This document shows positions 7,572-15,132 of a stretch of 33,382 nucleotides of DNA, piece by piece (positions within the stretch are counted from its first letter, which is position 1; each line of letters starts with the position of its first letter). The notes beneath the pieces are model-generated. The model did not search any database. It saw only the letters and a program-made list of their open reading frames with translations, and had not been told where the DNA came from. The position numbers and the translations under genes are program-made. The DNA is from Micavibrio sp. UBA2705 (GTDB lineage: Bacteria > Pseudomonadota > Alphaproteobacteria > Micavibrionales > Micavibrionaceae). The DNA is taken from assembly GCA_002354205.1 (NCBI GenBank), contig DELD01000070.1, forward strand, positions 462 to 33,843, read 5' to 3'.

Positions 7572-8075
7572 ATGAGTGATAAGCCGCATATATTGATAAT
7601 CGAAGCCCGTTTTTATGAAGATATATCCGATATGTTGCTTGAGGGCGCGGTTGAGGCGATTGAAGCCGCAGGCGCAACTTATGAAACGCTCGAAGTGCCC
7701 GGCGCGCTCGAAATGCCGCTCGCGATGAAATATGCTTGTGAAACCGGCGAATATAGCGCGGTAATTGCACTTGGCGCGGTTATTCGCGGTGAAACCACCC
7801 ATTATGATATTGTTAGTGAAGATTGCTGCCGCGGCCTGATGCAAATGTCTTTGGAGTATACTATGCCGTTTGGCAATGGGCTTCAGACTTGTGAAAATAG
7901 AGAGCAAACCGTTGCCCGCGCAGATAAAAATCAGAAAAACAAAGGCGGGGGGGCTGCAGTCGCGGCCTTGCGCATGTTAGAAATTGAACAGCAAATGTAT
8001 CCGCGTATCGTGAAAGCATATGAAGCGATGGATGAAGAGCTTGATAACTATAAAGAAGTAGGTACTGCGTCATGA
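7572..8075 (+). CDS. ribH: 6,7-dimethyl-8-ribityllumazine synthase
   Basis: Lumazine synthase condenses the pyrimidinedione intermediate with DHBP just before riboflavin synthase. The 167-residue protein has 'VPGALEMPLAM' and the active-site stretch 'GAVIRGETTHYDIV', which includes the conserved catalytic histidine. It also has 'PFGNGLQTCENREQTVARA' in the place of the usual 'P..nGVLT.e..eQA..RA'. The substitution of Gly-Val-Leu-Thr by Gly-Leu-Gln-Thr is slight. A 7-base G tract (7947-7953) encodes the glycines before 'AAVAALRM'. It follows ribBX by 17 bases and overlaps nusB by four (ATGA). Confidence 0.95.
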   Translation: MSDKPHILIIEARFYEDISDMLLEGAVEAIEAAGATYETLEVPGALEMPLAMKYACETGEYSAVIALGAVIRGETTHYDIVSEDCCRGLMQMSLEYTMPFGNGLQTCENREQTVARADKNQKNKGGGAAVAALRMLEIEQQMYPRIVKAYEAMDEELDNYKEVGTAS

Positions 8076-8548
8076 GTTCAGAACAGAATAAAAAGGCAGA
8101 AGGCGTTAAGGGTTCTAAAAAAGCACGCGCATCAGCGGCGCGCTTGGCTGCTGTACAGTCGATTTATGCAATAGATGTAGGGGAGCTTAGTGCGTCTCAT
8201 GTAATTGATGATGTCTTGGTGCGTCGTCAGGGCCAAATGCTTGAAGACGAAGAAATGGTCACGCCAGATGGTTTATTATATAAAAAAATCGTCAATGGTG
8301 TGCAGCAGCAGCGTGAAAATTTGTTTGAAATTACAGAACCAAGCTGCCCGCGTTTAAAAGCAGGAAGCCTTGAGCCTTTATTGGCTTCAATTATTCTTGC
8401 AGGCAGCTATGAGCTATTGGCACATGAAGATATTGATGCGCCGATTATCATTAATGAATATATTAATGTAACCCACGCATTCTATGCAGGGCAAGAAGCT
8501 AAAATGGTTAATGGCGTTCTTGACGCTATTGGAAAACTACTCAGATAA
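8072..8548 (+). CDS. nusB: Transcription antitermination factor NusB
   Basis: NusB binds boxA RNA with ribosomal protein S10 (NusE) in rRNA antitermination complexes. The 158-residue all-helical protein begins with a basic tail ('SKKARASAARLAAVQSIYAID') typical of NusB, where an arginine-rich first helix contacts boxA. Later it carries 'LLASIILAGSYELL' and 'APIIINEYINVTHAFYAGQEAKMVNGVLDAI', the family C-terminal signature. It overlaps ribH by four bases and closes the operon; a strong terminator follows at 8578. Confidence 0.95.
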   Translation: MSSEQNKKAEGVKGSKKARASAARLAAVQSIYAIDVGELSASHVIDDVLVRRQGQMLEDEEMVTPDGLLYKKIVNGVQQQRENLFEITEPSCPRLKAGSLEPLLASIILAGSYELLAHEDIDAPIIINEYINVTHAFYAGQEAKMVNGVLDAIGKLLR

Positions 8549-8577
8549 AAATTATTCATAGTTTTATTTATTTTTCT

Positions 8578-8613
8578 CTATCTCTTTGTTTTGCAAAGAG
8601 ATAGTTTTGTTTT
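8578..8613 (+). terminator. Strong intrinsic terminator after nusB
   Basis: Perfect 11-pair stem CTATCTCTTTG/CAAAGAGATAG with a five-base loop, followed by TTTTGTTTT. Confidence 0.85.
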
Positions 8614-8667
8614 GTCTGTCCTTTTTCTCCTGTTTAATGCGAAAATAGATTGCATTTTATCTTTTCA

Positions 8668-8680
8668 TAACGTGACGTTA
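8668..8680. repeat. Short palindrome upstream of the fliL-like gene
   Basis: TAACGT and ACGTTA flank a single G, a perfect 13-base dyad about 100 bases before the fliL-like start and outside the nusB terminator. It is a candidate operator for an unknown regulator. No promoter boxes could be tied to it. Confidence 0.4.
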
Positions 8681-8717
8681 ATTTCTTTTGGCTATTCTTT
8701 GTAAGGTAAGTGTGGTG

Positions 8718-8750
8718 ACGAATTTCCCTTAAGGTGTATAGGAATTTCGT
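8718..8750. repeat. Imperfect inverted repeat in the fliL-like leader
   Basis: ACGAATTTCC and GGAATTTCGT pair at nine of ten positions across a 13-base loop, ending 27 bases before the start codon. It could form a hairpin in the 5' leader. No T-run follows directly, so it does not look like a terminator. Confidence 0.45.
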
Positions 8751-8777
8751 TTTATGAAATAAAAGTGGGTTTAGTTG

Positions 8778-9263
8778 ATGAAAAAAATTGTAATAGGTTT
8801 AGTTGGAATTCTTCTGCTTGGCGGCGGCGCTGGCGGCGGTTATATCTATCTAAAGAAACCTGCTGAGGCGGCATCAACCGAACATAATACGGTTGAAGAG
8901 AAGCACGCGAAAAAGAAAAAGGGCGGTCATGGCGATGCTCCGGTAGAGTTTGTCCGCCTTGACCCGTTGATACTACCAATCGTGGACCGTAGCGGATTGT
9001 CACAAATTGTTAGTGTTGTTGTTGCGTTGGAAGTTAAAGATCAACACGACGCTGATTACGTTAGAAGTATGCAGCCGCGCATTAAGGATGCCTTCATTCA
9101 AGAAATGTACGGCGTTATTCACAACCCTGCGGGGATGCAGAATGGTAATGTTATCAAAGTAGGTATCTTGAAAAACCGTTTAGGGCATATTGGGAAGAAG
9201 GTGCTTGGTGATGATGTGGTGCAAGATGTTTTATTGCAAGTTGTGCAGCAGCGCCCGATTTAA
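8778..9263 (+). CDS. fliL: Flagellar basal body-associated protein FliL
   Basis: FliL is an inner-membrane protein that surrounds or stabilises the MotAB stator. The protein (161 residues from ATG 8778) has one N-terminal membrane segment with a glycine run (about 3-22), then a charged Lys/His linker ('KHAKKKKGGHG'). A periplasmic domain follows with 'VRLDPLILPIVDRSG', a beta-strand 'IVSVVVALEV', 'IKDAFIQEMYGVIH', and 'DDVVQDVLLQVVQQRPI'. The TTG three bases upstream is a possible alternative start, but the GTGGGT motif at 8765-8770 is better placed for the ATG. It is isolated from other flagellar genes here; MotA and MotB are 6 kb away. Confidence 0.88.
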   Translation: MKKIVIGLVGILLLGGGAGGGYIYLKKPAEAASTEHNTVEEKHAKKKKGGHGDAPVEFVRLDPLILPIVDRSGLSQIVSVVVALEVKDQHDADYVRSMQPRIKDAFIQEMYGVIHNPAGMQNGNVIKVGILKNRLGHIGKKVLGDDVVQDVLLQVVQQRPI

Positions 9264-9285
9264 AAACTATATAGAGATTCAATAC

Positions 9286-9318
9286 AAAAAGCAGCTTGGG
9301 TGATAAGCTGCTTTTTAT
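9286..9318 (+). terminator. Terminator between fliL and the convergent bamE-like gene
   Basis: AAAAAGCAGCTT and AAGCTGCTTTTT form a 12-pair stem with a seven-base loop. A-runs and T-runs on both sides allow termination in both directions, as expected between convergent genes. Confidence 0.8.
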
Positions 9319-9353
9319 ATGTCTATGCTTTTGTGTGTTACTTTTATGGCGCT

Positions 9354-9806
9354 TTATTCATTCGTAGGTGTATTAAACTTACCAAGGTTACCAAAGAACT
9401 GCTGCGCGAGGGTGACTTTATTGCCGCCAGTTCTTGTTTTTTCTTTTGATATCGGAACATCAATACTGTCTTGCGTGATTTCAGCAACCTTAGAAACTTT
9501 CCCCTCGTCATCAAATTCGATGCGGACGACTTTTTTGCCTGTTTGCTTGGGGTCAAGTATGCCACGCTTTTCTGTCGTCAGGCCGATATAATACCAGATA
9601 TTAGCATCAAGCGTCGAAATGGTTGATGGTGAGCCGATTTTCTTGACAACGCTGCGCTGCGTGTCGCGGCCTGCCATGATGTCGCTTAAGTCCTCTTGCT
9701 CAATAATGTGTCCACGATTGGCGGTCGTCGGTGTGCATGCCGCGATGGTTAAAGCGGCGAATACCAAGATTACGGTTGCGTGCAAATTTTTTGTGTTTAT
9801 AAACAT
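9354..9806 (-). CDS. bamE: BamE-like outer membrane lipoprotein (SmpA/OmlA domain)
   Basis: BamE is a lipoprotein of the BAM complex that inserts beta-barrel proteins into the outer membrane. From ATG 9806 (AAGGA seven bases upstream) the protein is 150 residues. It has a lipoprotein signal peptide ending in the lipobox 'LTIAAC', then the BamE fold: 'IIEQEDLSDIMAGRDTQRSVVKKIGSPS', 'ANIWYYIGL' and 'KKVVRIEFDDEGKVSKV'. The C-terminal tail ('VTLAQQFFGNLGKFN') is also typical of alphaproteobacterial members. An upstream in-frame ATG at 9857 would place extra residues before the signal peptide and is rejected. It is divergent from the cytochrome bc1 chaperone gene, a common arrangement. Confidence 0.88.
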   Translation of the reverse strand: MFINTKNLHATVILVFAALTIAACTPTTANRGHIIEQEDLSDIMAGRDTQRSVVKKIGSPSTISTLDANIWYYIGLTTEKRGILDPKQTGKKVVRIEFDDEGKVSKVAEITQDSIDVPISKEKTRTGGNKVTLAQQFFGNLGKFNTPTNE

Positions 9807-9918
9807 GCCTATATCCTTAACAGAGCAAATTGTTTTATTTAAGACTATAAATGACATAGTTCTTAATGCTAAAAAGATTATCTATTAGCGAATTTAGGCA
9901 AGGAAGGTAAAAAAATCA

Positions 9919-10518
9919 ATGTTTGGTTTGGTTTTCACTAAAAGAAAAAGAGTACAAAAAGCGCACGCACAAAAAATGCTGAGTGCGGTGAACGAGTTCT
10001 CTCGTACGCCAGCTTTTTATGAAGAGCTTGGTGTGCCTGATACTATGACAGGACGTTTTGATTTAATTTCATTGGTCGCGTCTTTTGTTATTATTCGCCT
10101 TAAGCAGATGGAAACGCAGGAATCACAGGCTATGGCGCAGAGATTTTTTGATGTGATGTTCCGTCAATTTGATTATTCCCTGCGTGAAAGCGGCGTCGGT
10201 GATCTTGGTGTGCCAAAGCACATGAAGCGCATGATGCAGGGCATTCAGGGCCGTACACATTTTTATGAAATGGCCTTTATTGGCGGTGTGGATGAAAATG
10301 GCAAAACGCTTAATGTGGATGATAAATTAGATATCTTAAACCGCAATTTGTATTCAGGTGTAATGGATGAAACAGATTCGCAGCTTGCGGCTTGCTATGA
10401 TGTCATTACGGCGCTAGCCAATCACATTATGCGCCGTACAGATCAAGAAATTTTAGTTGGGGAGCTATCGCTTCCTGCCTATGACGAATTACTGATGAAT
10501 GAAAAGAGCGCTGCGTAA
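9919..10518 (+). CDS. Ubiquinol-cytochrome c chaperone family protein
   Basis: This 199-residue protein belongs to the CBP3/UQCC1 chaperone family, which in mitochondria assists cytochrome b synthesis and bc1 complex assembly. Family features visible are 'YEELGVPDTMTGRFDLISLVASFVIIRLK', 'AQRFFDVMFRQFDYSLRESGVGDLGVPKHMKRM', and 'FYGR'-like 'GRTHFYEMAF'. It starts at ATG 9919 with GGAAGG about 12 bases upstream. Its stop codon directly abuts the start of the YceD gene, as in many alphaproteobacteria. The role in bc1 assembly in bacteria is inferred from the family. Confidence 0.92.
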   Translation: MFGLVFTKRKRVQKAHAQKMLSAVNEFSRTPAFYEELGVPDTMTGRFDLISLVASFVIIRLKQMETQESQAMAQRFFDVMFRQFDYSLRESGVGDLGVPKHMKRMMQGIQGRTHFYEMAFIGGVDENGKTLNVDDKLDILNRNLYSGVMDETDSQLAACYDVITALANHIMRRTDQEILVGELSLPAYDELLMNEKSAA

Positions 10519-11199
10519 ATGAGTGTAGAAGAACAAGAATGCCCACATTGGAATGTATTTTACCGCGTTGATAAACTCTCAACCCAGCGTGATAGCCTTG
10601 ATATGGCCGCTTTTCCTGAGGATTTTGAGGATATTGCAGAGTGGCTTAAGGTTGATTCGCTCAAAGGGCTGCGCGCGGAAGTCAAAATTTGCCGTCCGAA
10701 AAATAATCATCTGATCTATGTCAATGGTACAGTATATGCTGAGGTTACGCAAAGCTGCGTACGGAGTTTGAAGCCTGTCGTTACCAAAATTGCAGAGCCT
10801 TTTGATGCGTATTATTCGGAAACGGATAAAGCGATATCCTTTGAAAAAGGGAAGAGTGATTTGTTAGTGCGCCACGGCCATGATGAAGTGCCGATGCTCG
10901 ATGAGCGCGATGACCCAGAGCCGGTTGTTGACGGCGTGATTAACATGGGCGAGCTTGTCATGCAGTTTCTTGCGCTTGCTGTGCCGCTTTACCCTAAACA
11001 TGAAAGCGAAGACATTCCTGAGATCAAATCTGGTGACGTTTCGGTTTTGTTTGATGATGAGGTTGAAACGAAAGGCAAGGATGAGGCTTCTGAGAAGTAT
11101 AGCCCATTTCAGGAGCTTGCCTCATGGCGCAGTAAAGTCCAGTTAGCAGAAGATGGCGCTGAAAAAGGCGAAAATGAAGAAAAAGATGATAAGAAATAA
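10519..11199 (+). CDS. yceD: YceD/DUF177 family protein (23S rRNA accumulation)
   Basis: YceD proteins sit upstream of rpmF in most bacteria and are linked to 23S rRNA maturation or accumulation. The 226-residue protein has the DUF177 core: 'INGTVYAEVTQSCVRSLKPV'-type strand and cysteine motif (about 72-91), 'EPFDAYYS' and 'VVDGVINMGELVMQFLALAVPLYPKHE' (about 136-161). The C-terminus is a long highly acidic and basic tail (EKGENEEKDDKK). It starts immediately after the preceding stop (TAAATG), so translation is coupled. rpmF follows 81 bases later after a promoter. Confidence 0.9.
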   Translation: MSVEEQECPHWNVFYRVDKLSTQRDSLDMAAFPEDFEDIAEWLKVDSLKGLRAEVKICRPKNNHLIYVNGTVYAEVTQSCVRSLKPVVTKIAEPFDAYYSETDKAISFEKGKSDLLVRHGHDEVPMLDERDDPEPVVDGVINMGELVMQFLALAVPLYPKHESEDIPEIKSGDVSVLFDDEVETKGKDEASEKYSPFQELASWRSKVQLAEDGAEKGENEEKDDKK

Positions 11200-11201
11200 A
11201 T

Positions 11202-11237
11202 AAAGTTCTTGAACTTTGTATTATTATGCATTATTAC
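11202..11237 (+). promoter_or_regulatory. Promoter of rpmF-plsX with overlapping palindrome
   Basis: TTGAAC (11209-11214), a 17-base spacer and TATTAC (11232-11237) form a plausible promoter for rpmF. A dyad AAAGTTC-tt-GAACTTT (11202-11217) covers the -35 box, so a repressor could bind there. Both calls are by pattern only. Confidence 0.5.
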
Positions 11238-11280
11238 CAACCTTCGAATTACAACGTATAAAAATTGAGGATAGCAGGAT

Positions 11281-11463
11281 ATGGCTGTACCTAAGAGTAA
11301 GACATCAAAATCAAAACGTAACATGCGCCGTGCACATGATGCATTGACCGTAGAAAACTGGGTTGAAGACAAAAACACAGGTGAAGCGAAGCGTCGTCAC
11401 CACATCGACCTTAAAACAGGCATGTATAAAGGCCGTCAGGTTATCGCAGGCAGCAACGATTAA
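11281..11463 (+). CDS. rpmF: Ribosomal protein L32
   Basis: L32 is a small basic protein of the 50S subunit. The 60-residue product begins 'MAVPKSKTSKSKRNMRRAHDAL', which is the universal L32 N-terminus. It lacks the CxxC zinc ribbon of some L32 forms, as is normal in alphaproteobacteria, and ends 'GMYKGRQVI'. A ribosome binding site ('TTGAGGATAG') precedes the ATG. It is placed between yceD and plsX as in most bacteria, and a terminator at 11497 separates it from plsX. Confidence 0.96.
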   Translation: MAVPKSKTSKSKRNMRRAHDALTVENWVEDKNTGEAKRRHHIDLKTGMYKGRQVIAGSND

Positions 11464-11496
11464 TTTCGTCGCGCAAGTTTAAGAATTGTGGAGAAC

Positions 11497-11524
11497 GCCA
11501 CGGCACATCGTCCGTGGCTTTTTC
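11497..11524 (+). terminator. Intrinsic terminator after rpmF
   Basis: GCCACGG/CCGTGGC stem with eight-base loop is followed by TTTTTCT. plsX lies about 100 bases further on, so it may be served by read-through or by its own promoter. Confidence 0.8.
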
Positions 11525-11625
11525 TGTGGTTGCATGTTTTAAACTTTGATGCAATTATGTGCGCTTGTAATGGGTCTTTTGAAGAGTCTCTTTCAGAATT
11601 CATTTGATAATTTCGGGAATTCCTA

Positions 11626-12687
11626 ATGTCTTTTAATCTTACAGTTGCTTTGGACGCTATGGGCGGAGATCACGGTATTGAAGCTGTGATTCCAGGTGCC
11701 GATTTAGCGCTTAAAACAATGCCTGAATTAAAGTTTGTCATCTATGGTGACGAAGGAAAAATACGCCCAGTGCTCGCACGTTACGCAAATTTGCGTAAAC
11801 GCTGTGAAGTCGTTCATACAGACAAAGCAATATCCAACGATGAAAAGCCAGCCATCGCGCTGCGTAGTGGTCGCCAGTCAAGTATGCGCCTTGCGATTAA
11901 TGCGGTTAAAGAAGGGCGCGCAGATTGCATAGTATCTTCTGGTAATACGGGCGCGTTGATGGCGATGGCCAAAATGGTTCTTAAATGCCTGCCGGGTATA
12001 CATCGCCCAGCCATTGCGAGTGTTTTGCCAACAATTTCACGTGATACTGTGGTGCTTGACCTTGGCGCGAATATTGTTTGTGATACTGAGATGCTTACCC
12101 AGTTTGCTGTGCTTGGCGCAGTTTATGCCCGCGTTGTTGAAGGTATATCAGCGCCGCGTATTGGCCTTTTGAATGTCGGTACAGAAGACATGAAGGGCGG
12201 CGAAATGCTGCGTGAAACCGCTGCGGTTTTAAGTAAAGTAAAGCTTCCGGGTAAATTTTTAGGCTTTGTTGAAGGCGTGGATATTACTAATGGTCGCGCT
12301 GATGTTATTGTGACGGATGGCTTTACGGGGAATGTGGCGCTGAAAACTGCTGAGGGCGTTGCCAAAATGTCCGAATATTATATGCGCCGCGCGTTTAAAT
12401 CATCACCTTTTGCAATGCTTGGTGCGCTTTTGGCTTATCGTTCATTTAAGAAAGTCAAAAAAGAACTCGACCCGCGTTATTATAATGGCGGTATGTTCCT
12501 CGGCCTTGATGGTATCTGCGTTAAAAGCCATGGCGGCAGTGACCATATTGGTTTTGCCAATGCGATTAAGGTCGCCGCAGAGCTTGCGCATCGCGGCTTT
12601 AATGACCGTGTCGCCGTTGAAATTGAACAGCTAATGAGCCAAGAATCGTTTTTTGTCTCAGATATAGACGAAGAAGAAAGCGTATAA
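11626..12687 (+). CDS. plsX: Phosphate acyltransferase PlsX
   Basis: PlsX makes acyl-phosphate from acyl-ACP for phospholipid synthesis by PlsY and is a peripheral membrane protein. The 353 residues have the conserved start 'VALDAMGGDHGIEAVIPGA', the central 'CIVSSGNTGALMAMA' and 'RPAIASVLPT', and the later 'VTDGFTGNVALKTAEG' and 'GGMFLGLDGICVKSHG'. All are family signatures. It ends four bases before the fabH start, and the plsX-fabH pair feeds phospholipid and fatty acid synthesis. Confidence 0.97.
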   Translation: MSFNLTVALDAMGGDHGIEAVIPGADLALKTMPELKFVIYGDEGKIRPVLARYANLRKRCEVVHTDKAISNDEKPAIALRSGRQSSMRLAINAVKEGRADCIVSSGNTGALMAMAKMVLKCLPGIHRPAIASVLPTISRDTVVLDLGANIVCDTEMLTQFAVLGAVYARVVEGISAPRIGLLNVGTEDMKGGEMLRETAAVLSKVKLPGKFLGFVEGVDITNGRADVIVTDGFTGNVALKTAEGVAKMSEYYMRRAFKSSPFAMLGALLAYRSFKKVKKELDPRYYNGGMFLGLDGICVKSHGGSDHIGFANAIKVAAELAHRGFNDRVAVEIEQLMSQESFFVSDIDEEESV

Positions 12688-12691
12688 ATTC

Positions 12692-13666
12692 ATGACTATC
12701 CGTTCTGTAATATCAGCCACAGGTTCTTATTTGCCTGAGAAAATTATGAGCAATGCAGATTTAGAACGCATTGTCGATACGTCTGATGAATGGATCGTGC
12801 AGCGTTCAGGTATTCGTAACCGTCACATTTCAAATGATACAGAAACTGCCGGTTATATGGCGACTAAAGCGGCGCAGAAGGCGTTGGAGATGGCAGGCAT
12901 GGATGCGTCAGACATTGATGGCATAATTGTTGCTACGACTACTGCTGACCGCACGTTCCCGTCTGTGGCGGTTCAGGTGCAGCACGCCATTGGCGCGCCA
13001 GTCGGCGTTGCTTTTGATGTGCAGGCCGTGTGTTCAGGCTTTGTTTATGCATTAAGTGTTGCGGATTCGATGATGAAGACGGGCATGTTAAAACGTGTTT
13101 TGGTCATTGGGGCGGAGCGCATGTCGTCTATCCTTAACTGGGAAGACCGCACAACATGCGTGTTGTTTGGTGATGGCGCTGGCGCAGTGGTGCTGGAAGC
13201 GCAAGAAGGCAAGGGTGATAAAACAGACCGCGGTATTCACGGCAGCGTTTTGAAAGCTAACGGTAAATACCAAGATATTCTCTATACCGATGGCGGCGTG
13301 AGCACGACCAAAGCCAGTGGGCATATTGTTATGCAGGGCAAGGAAGTTTTTAAGCGTGCCGTTGGCTATTTAAGCGAAGTGGTCGAAGATGTTCTGGCTG
13401 TGTGTGACCTTGAACAGCCCGATATTGACTGGCTTATTCCGCATCAAGCGAATATCCGAATCATCGAGAGTGCAGCAAAGAAGCTTGGCGTGTCGATGGA
13501 CCGCGTGGTTGTGACACTTGAAAATCACGGTAATACTTCGGCGGCATCTATCCCGCTCGCCTTAGATGATGCAAACCGCAGCGGCAAAATCCAAAAAGGC
13601 GAGGTTTTGCTGTTTGAGGCTTTGGGCGGCGGCATTACTTGGGGTGCTATTTTGCTGCGCTTCTAG
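12692..13666 (+). CDS. fabH: Beta-ketoacyl-ACP synthase III
   Basis: FabH starts fatty acid elongation by condensing acetyl-CoA with malonyl-ACP. The 324-residue enzyme has the full thiolase-fold catalytic triad: Cys114 in 'QAVCSGFVYA', His251 in 'PHQANIRI' and Asn281 in 'NHGNTSAAS'. The N-terminal 'GSYLPEKIMSNADLE' and 'SDEWIVQRSGIRNRHI' are typical. It follows plsX by four bases, so the two are almost certainly one transcript; ihfA follows with its own leader. Confidence 0.97.
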   Translation: MTIRSVISATGSYLPEKIMSNADLERIVDTSDEWIVQRSGIRNRHISNDTETAGYMATKAAQKALEMAGMDASDIDGIIVATTTADRTFPSVAVQVQHAIGAPVGVAFDVQAVCSGFVYALSVADSMMKTGMLKRVLVIGAERMSSILNWEDRTTCVLFGDGAGAVVLEAQEGKGDKTDRGIHGSVLKANGKYQDILYTDGGVSTTKASGHIVMQGKEVFKRAVGYLSEVVEDVLAVCDLEQPDIDWLIPHQANIRIIESAAKKLGVSMDRVVVTLENHGNTSAASIPLALDDANRSGKIQKGEVLLFEALGGGITWGAILLRF

Positions 13667-13784
13667 GTCTTTTTTAGGCTGTCTTTTCATTTTTCGTGGT
13701 TTTTTTCGCTTATTAGCGAAACGTTAATAAAATTTTTTCCTTTAAATGTCAAAATGATAGCTGTGGATGTTCATTTAGATATAC

Positions 13785-13813
13785 TTGACCTTTCGGTATG
13801 TATATAATATTTT
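13785..13813 (+). promoter_or_regulatory. Candidate ihfA promoter
   Basis: TTGACC (13785-13790) with a 17-base spacer to TATTTT (13808-13813) is plausible. A better TATAAT (13803-13808) overlaps it but is only 12 bases from that -35. The AGAGGAGAAA ribosome binding site lies just downstream. Confidence 0.4.
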
Positions 13814-13837
13814 TTTTACAAAGAGGAGAAATCTGCC

Positions 13838-14125
13838 ATGACACAAACTGTTACGCGTGCTGATCTTGCTGAAGTCCTATATGAAGAAGTAGGTCTTTCC
13901 AGAGCTGAGTCTGCTGAGTTTGTTGATGATATTTTGAATGAAGTATCAGACGCATTAGTCGATGGTGAAAATGTAAAAATTTCATCATTTGGTAGTTTTA
14001 CTCTTCGTGATAAAAAACAAAGAATTGGTCGTAACCCGAAAACGGGTGAGGAAGTGCCAATTACGCCACGCCGCGTATTAATCTTCCGTGCGTCACATAT
14101 TCTTAAAGAAAAAATGAATAAGTAA
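13838..14125 (+). CDS. ihfA: Integration host factor alpha subunit
   Basis: IHF alpha is a nucleoid protein that bends DNA sharply as a dimer with IHF beta. The 95-residue product fits the HU/IHF fold, with 'VTRADLAEVLYEEVGLSRAESAEFVD', 'VKISSFGSFTLRDKKQRIGRNPKTGEE' and 'RRVLIFRASHILKEKMN'. Pro67 in 'RNPKTG' is the intercalating proline at the arm tip. A strong ribosome binding site (AGAGGAG) precedes the ATG. The IHF alpha call over HU rests on the 'VTRADLAEVLYEEVG' start and the position between fabH and a MerR gene, which is the alphaproteobacterial order. Confidence 0.95.
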   Translation: MTQTVTRADLAEVLYEEVGLSRAESAEFVDDILNEVSDALVDGENVKISSFGSFTLRDKKQRIGRNPKTGEEVPITPRRVLIFRASHILKEKMNK

Positions 14126-14226
14126 AAACGGTACAGGCCTTGATTGTGTTAACGGCGCAATATTTAAGGTTTCATAGTTGGGTGTAAACAGGGAACTTTT
14201 TGTTGAATAAAAGTAAGGTACACCTT

Positions 14227-14700
14227 ATGCACAAAACGAAATCAAGTCAGAGTAAGAAGTCTTCCAGCGCGTTTCGCACAATTCGGGAGGTTGCAGAGCA
14301 TTTAGGTGTTCAGCAGCATGTGTTACGTTTTTGGGAAGGTAAATTCACACAAATTCAGCCAGTAAAGCGCAGTGGCGGTCGCCGCTATTACCGCCCAGAG
14401 GATATGGAAGTTCTAGAGGTCGTGCATAATTTATTGCATGTTCAAGGCTACACCATTAAGGGCGCGCAAAAATTACTGCGTGGGAAAAGCAAATCTAAAA
14501 TCGTTGAAATGAACCTGCGGGTGATTGATAAATCAGCGCAGATTTCTGATGTCAGCCATACAGAAGATGTTGTTCACAAAAGCAATGCTGGCAATGATAA
14601 CGGCGTTTCTGACCGGATTGGCTTTAATGATCAGCAGCGCGCAACGTTGCGTTCAATGCTTGGTGAGCTAAAAGCGCTTCGCGCAATGGTCGGCGAATAA
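14227..14700 (+). CDS. MerR-family transcriptional regulator
   Basis: The protein (157 residues from ATG 14227) has a MerR-type winged helix: 'RTIREVAEHLGVQQHVLRFWEGKFTQIQPVKRSGGRRYYRPEDMEVLEVV', followed by 'LLHVQGYTIKGAQKLL'. The effector half after residue about 90 is short and lacks the cysteines of metal-sensing members. An alternative start at TTG 14200 or 14203 is possible; AAGGT seven bases before ATG 14227 favours the shorter form. This gene is regularly found between ihfA and a tRNA-Pro gene in alphaproteobacteria. Its target is not known to me. Confidence 0.88.
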   Translation: MHKTKSSQSKKSSSAFRTIREVAEHLGVQQHVLRFWEGKFTQIQPVKRSGGRRYYRPEDMEVLEVVHNLLHVQGYTIKGAQKLLRGKSKSKIVEMNLRVIDKSAQISDVSHTEDVVHKSNAGNDNGVSDRIGFNDQQRATLRSMLGELKALRAMVGE

Positions 14701-14725
14701 GCATTCGATATTATAAAGATGATAA

Positions 14726-14762
14726 GCGCCCATGGCTGATAAATCAGGCGGGGCGTTTTTTT
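14726..14762 (+). terminator. Intrinsic terminator after the MerR gene
   Basis: CGCCC/GGGCG outer stem and CTGAT/ATCAG inner stem joined by a small internal loop, then seven T residues. Confidence 0.75.
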
Positions 14763-14777
14763 ATGGTGCGGCTTTTA

Positions 14778-15053
14778 TTATGGCGTCCATGCCGCGCAGC
14801 TGCCACCAAGCTTGTTGACATGCTGGCTTGCAAGCATGAAGCGGTTCATTGCAGTCACTTCGTAGCCGATACCATTTGCAGGGTTAACTTGCGCTGTGGC
14901 ATAAAATTTACCCCATTCAATGGATACATTCTCACCCGCTGCGCCTTGGCAGTTATGAGTGTTATCATCAATATGACCGCAGCCCGAAAGGGCGGCAAGG
15001 CCGAAACAAAGTGCTAAAGCGGGCAGGGAATTTTTCATTTTTATTGTTGTCAT
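14778..15053 (-). CDS. Small lipoprotein of unknown function
   Basis: From ATG 15053 (AGGA nine bases upstream) the product is 91 residues. It has a basic start, a hydrophobic stretch 'SLPALALCFGLAALSGC' ending in a lipobox cysteine, and about 60 mature residues containing 'IEWGKFYATAQVNPANGIGYEVTAMNRFM'. The mature part has two further cysteines that could form a disulfide. An internal ATG at 15038 is a second possible start that keeps the signal peptide. No family is recognised. It is convergent with the MerR gene and shares its terminator region. Confidence 0.7.
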   Translation of the reverse strand: MTTIKMKNSLPALALCFGLAALSGCGHIDDNTHNCQGAAGENVSIEWGKFYATAQVNPANGIGYEVTAMNRFMLASQHVNKLGGSCAAWTP

Positions 15054-15132
15054 TTTTATAAATCCTATATGTCTGCTTGCTTTCTTATTAGCAGTTTGAT
15101 AAAAACTTTGCAAGCAAACTACTCTTACGGTA

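Noticed and set aside
8687..8710. Sigma-54 promoter before fliL (TTGGC...TTTGT)
   Set aside because: The GC at -12 is missing, so the -24/-12 pattern is not met.
9319..9591. Plus-strand ORF opposite the bamE-like gene
   Set aside because: It is a shadow of a real lipoprotein gene and overlaps the terminator.
13704..13721. Hairpin TTTCGCT/AGCGAAA after fabH as a terminator
   Set aside because: The T-run lies before the stem, not straight after it, on the plus strand; too weak to list.
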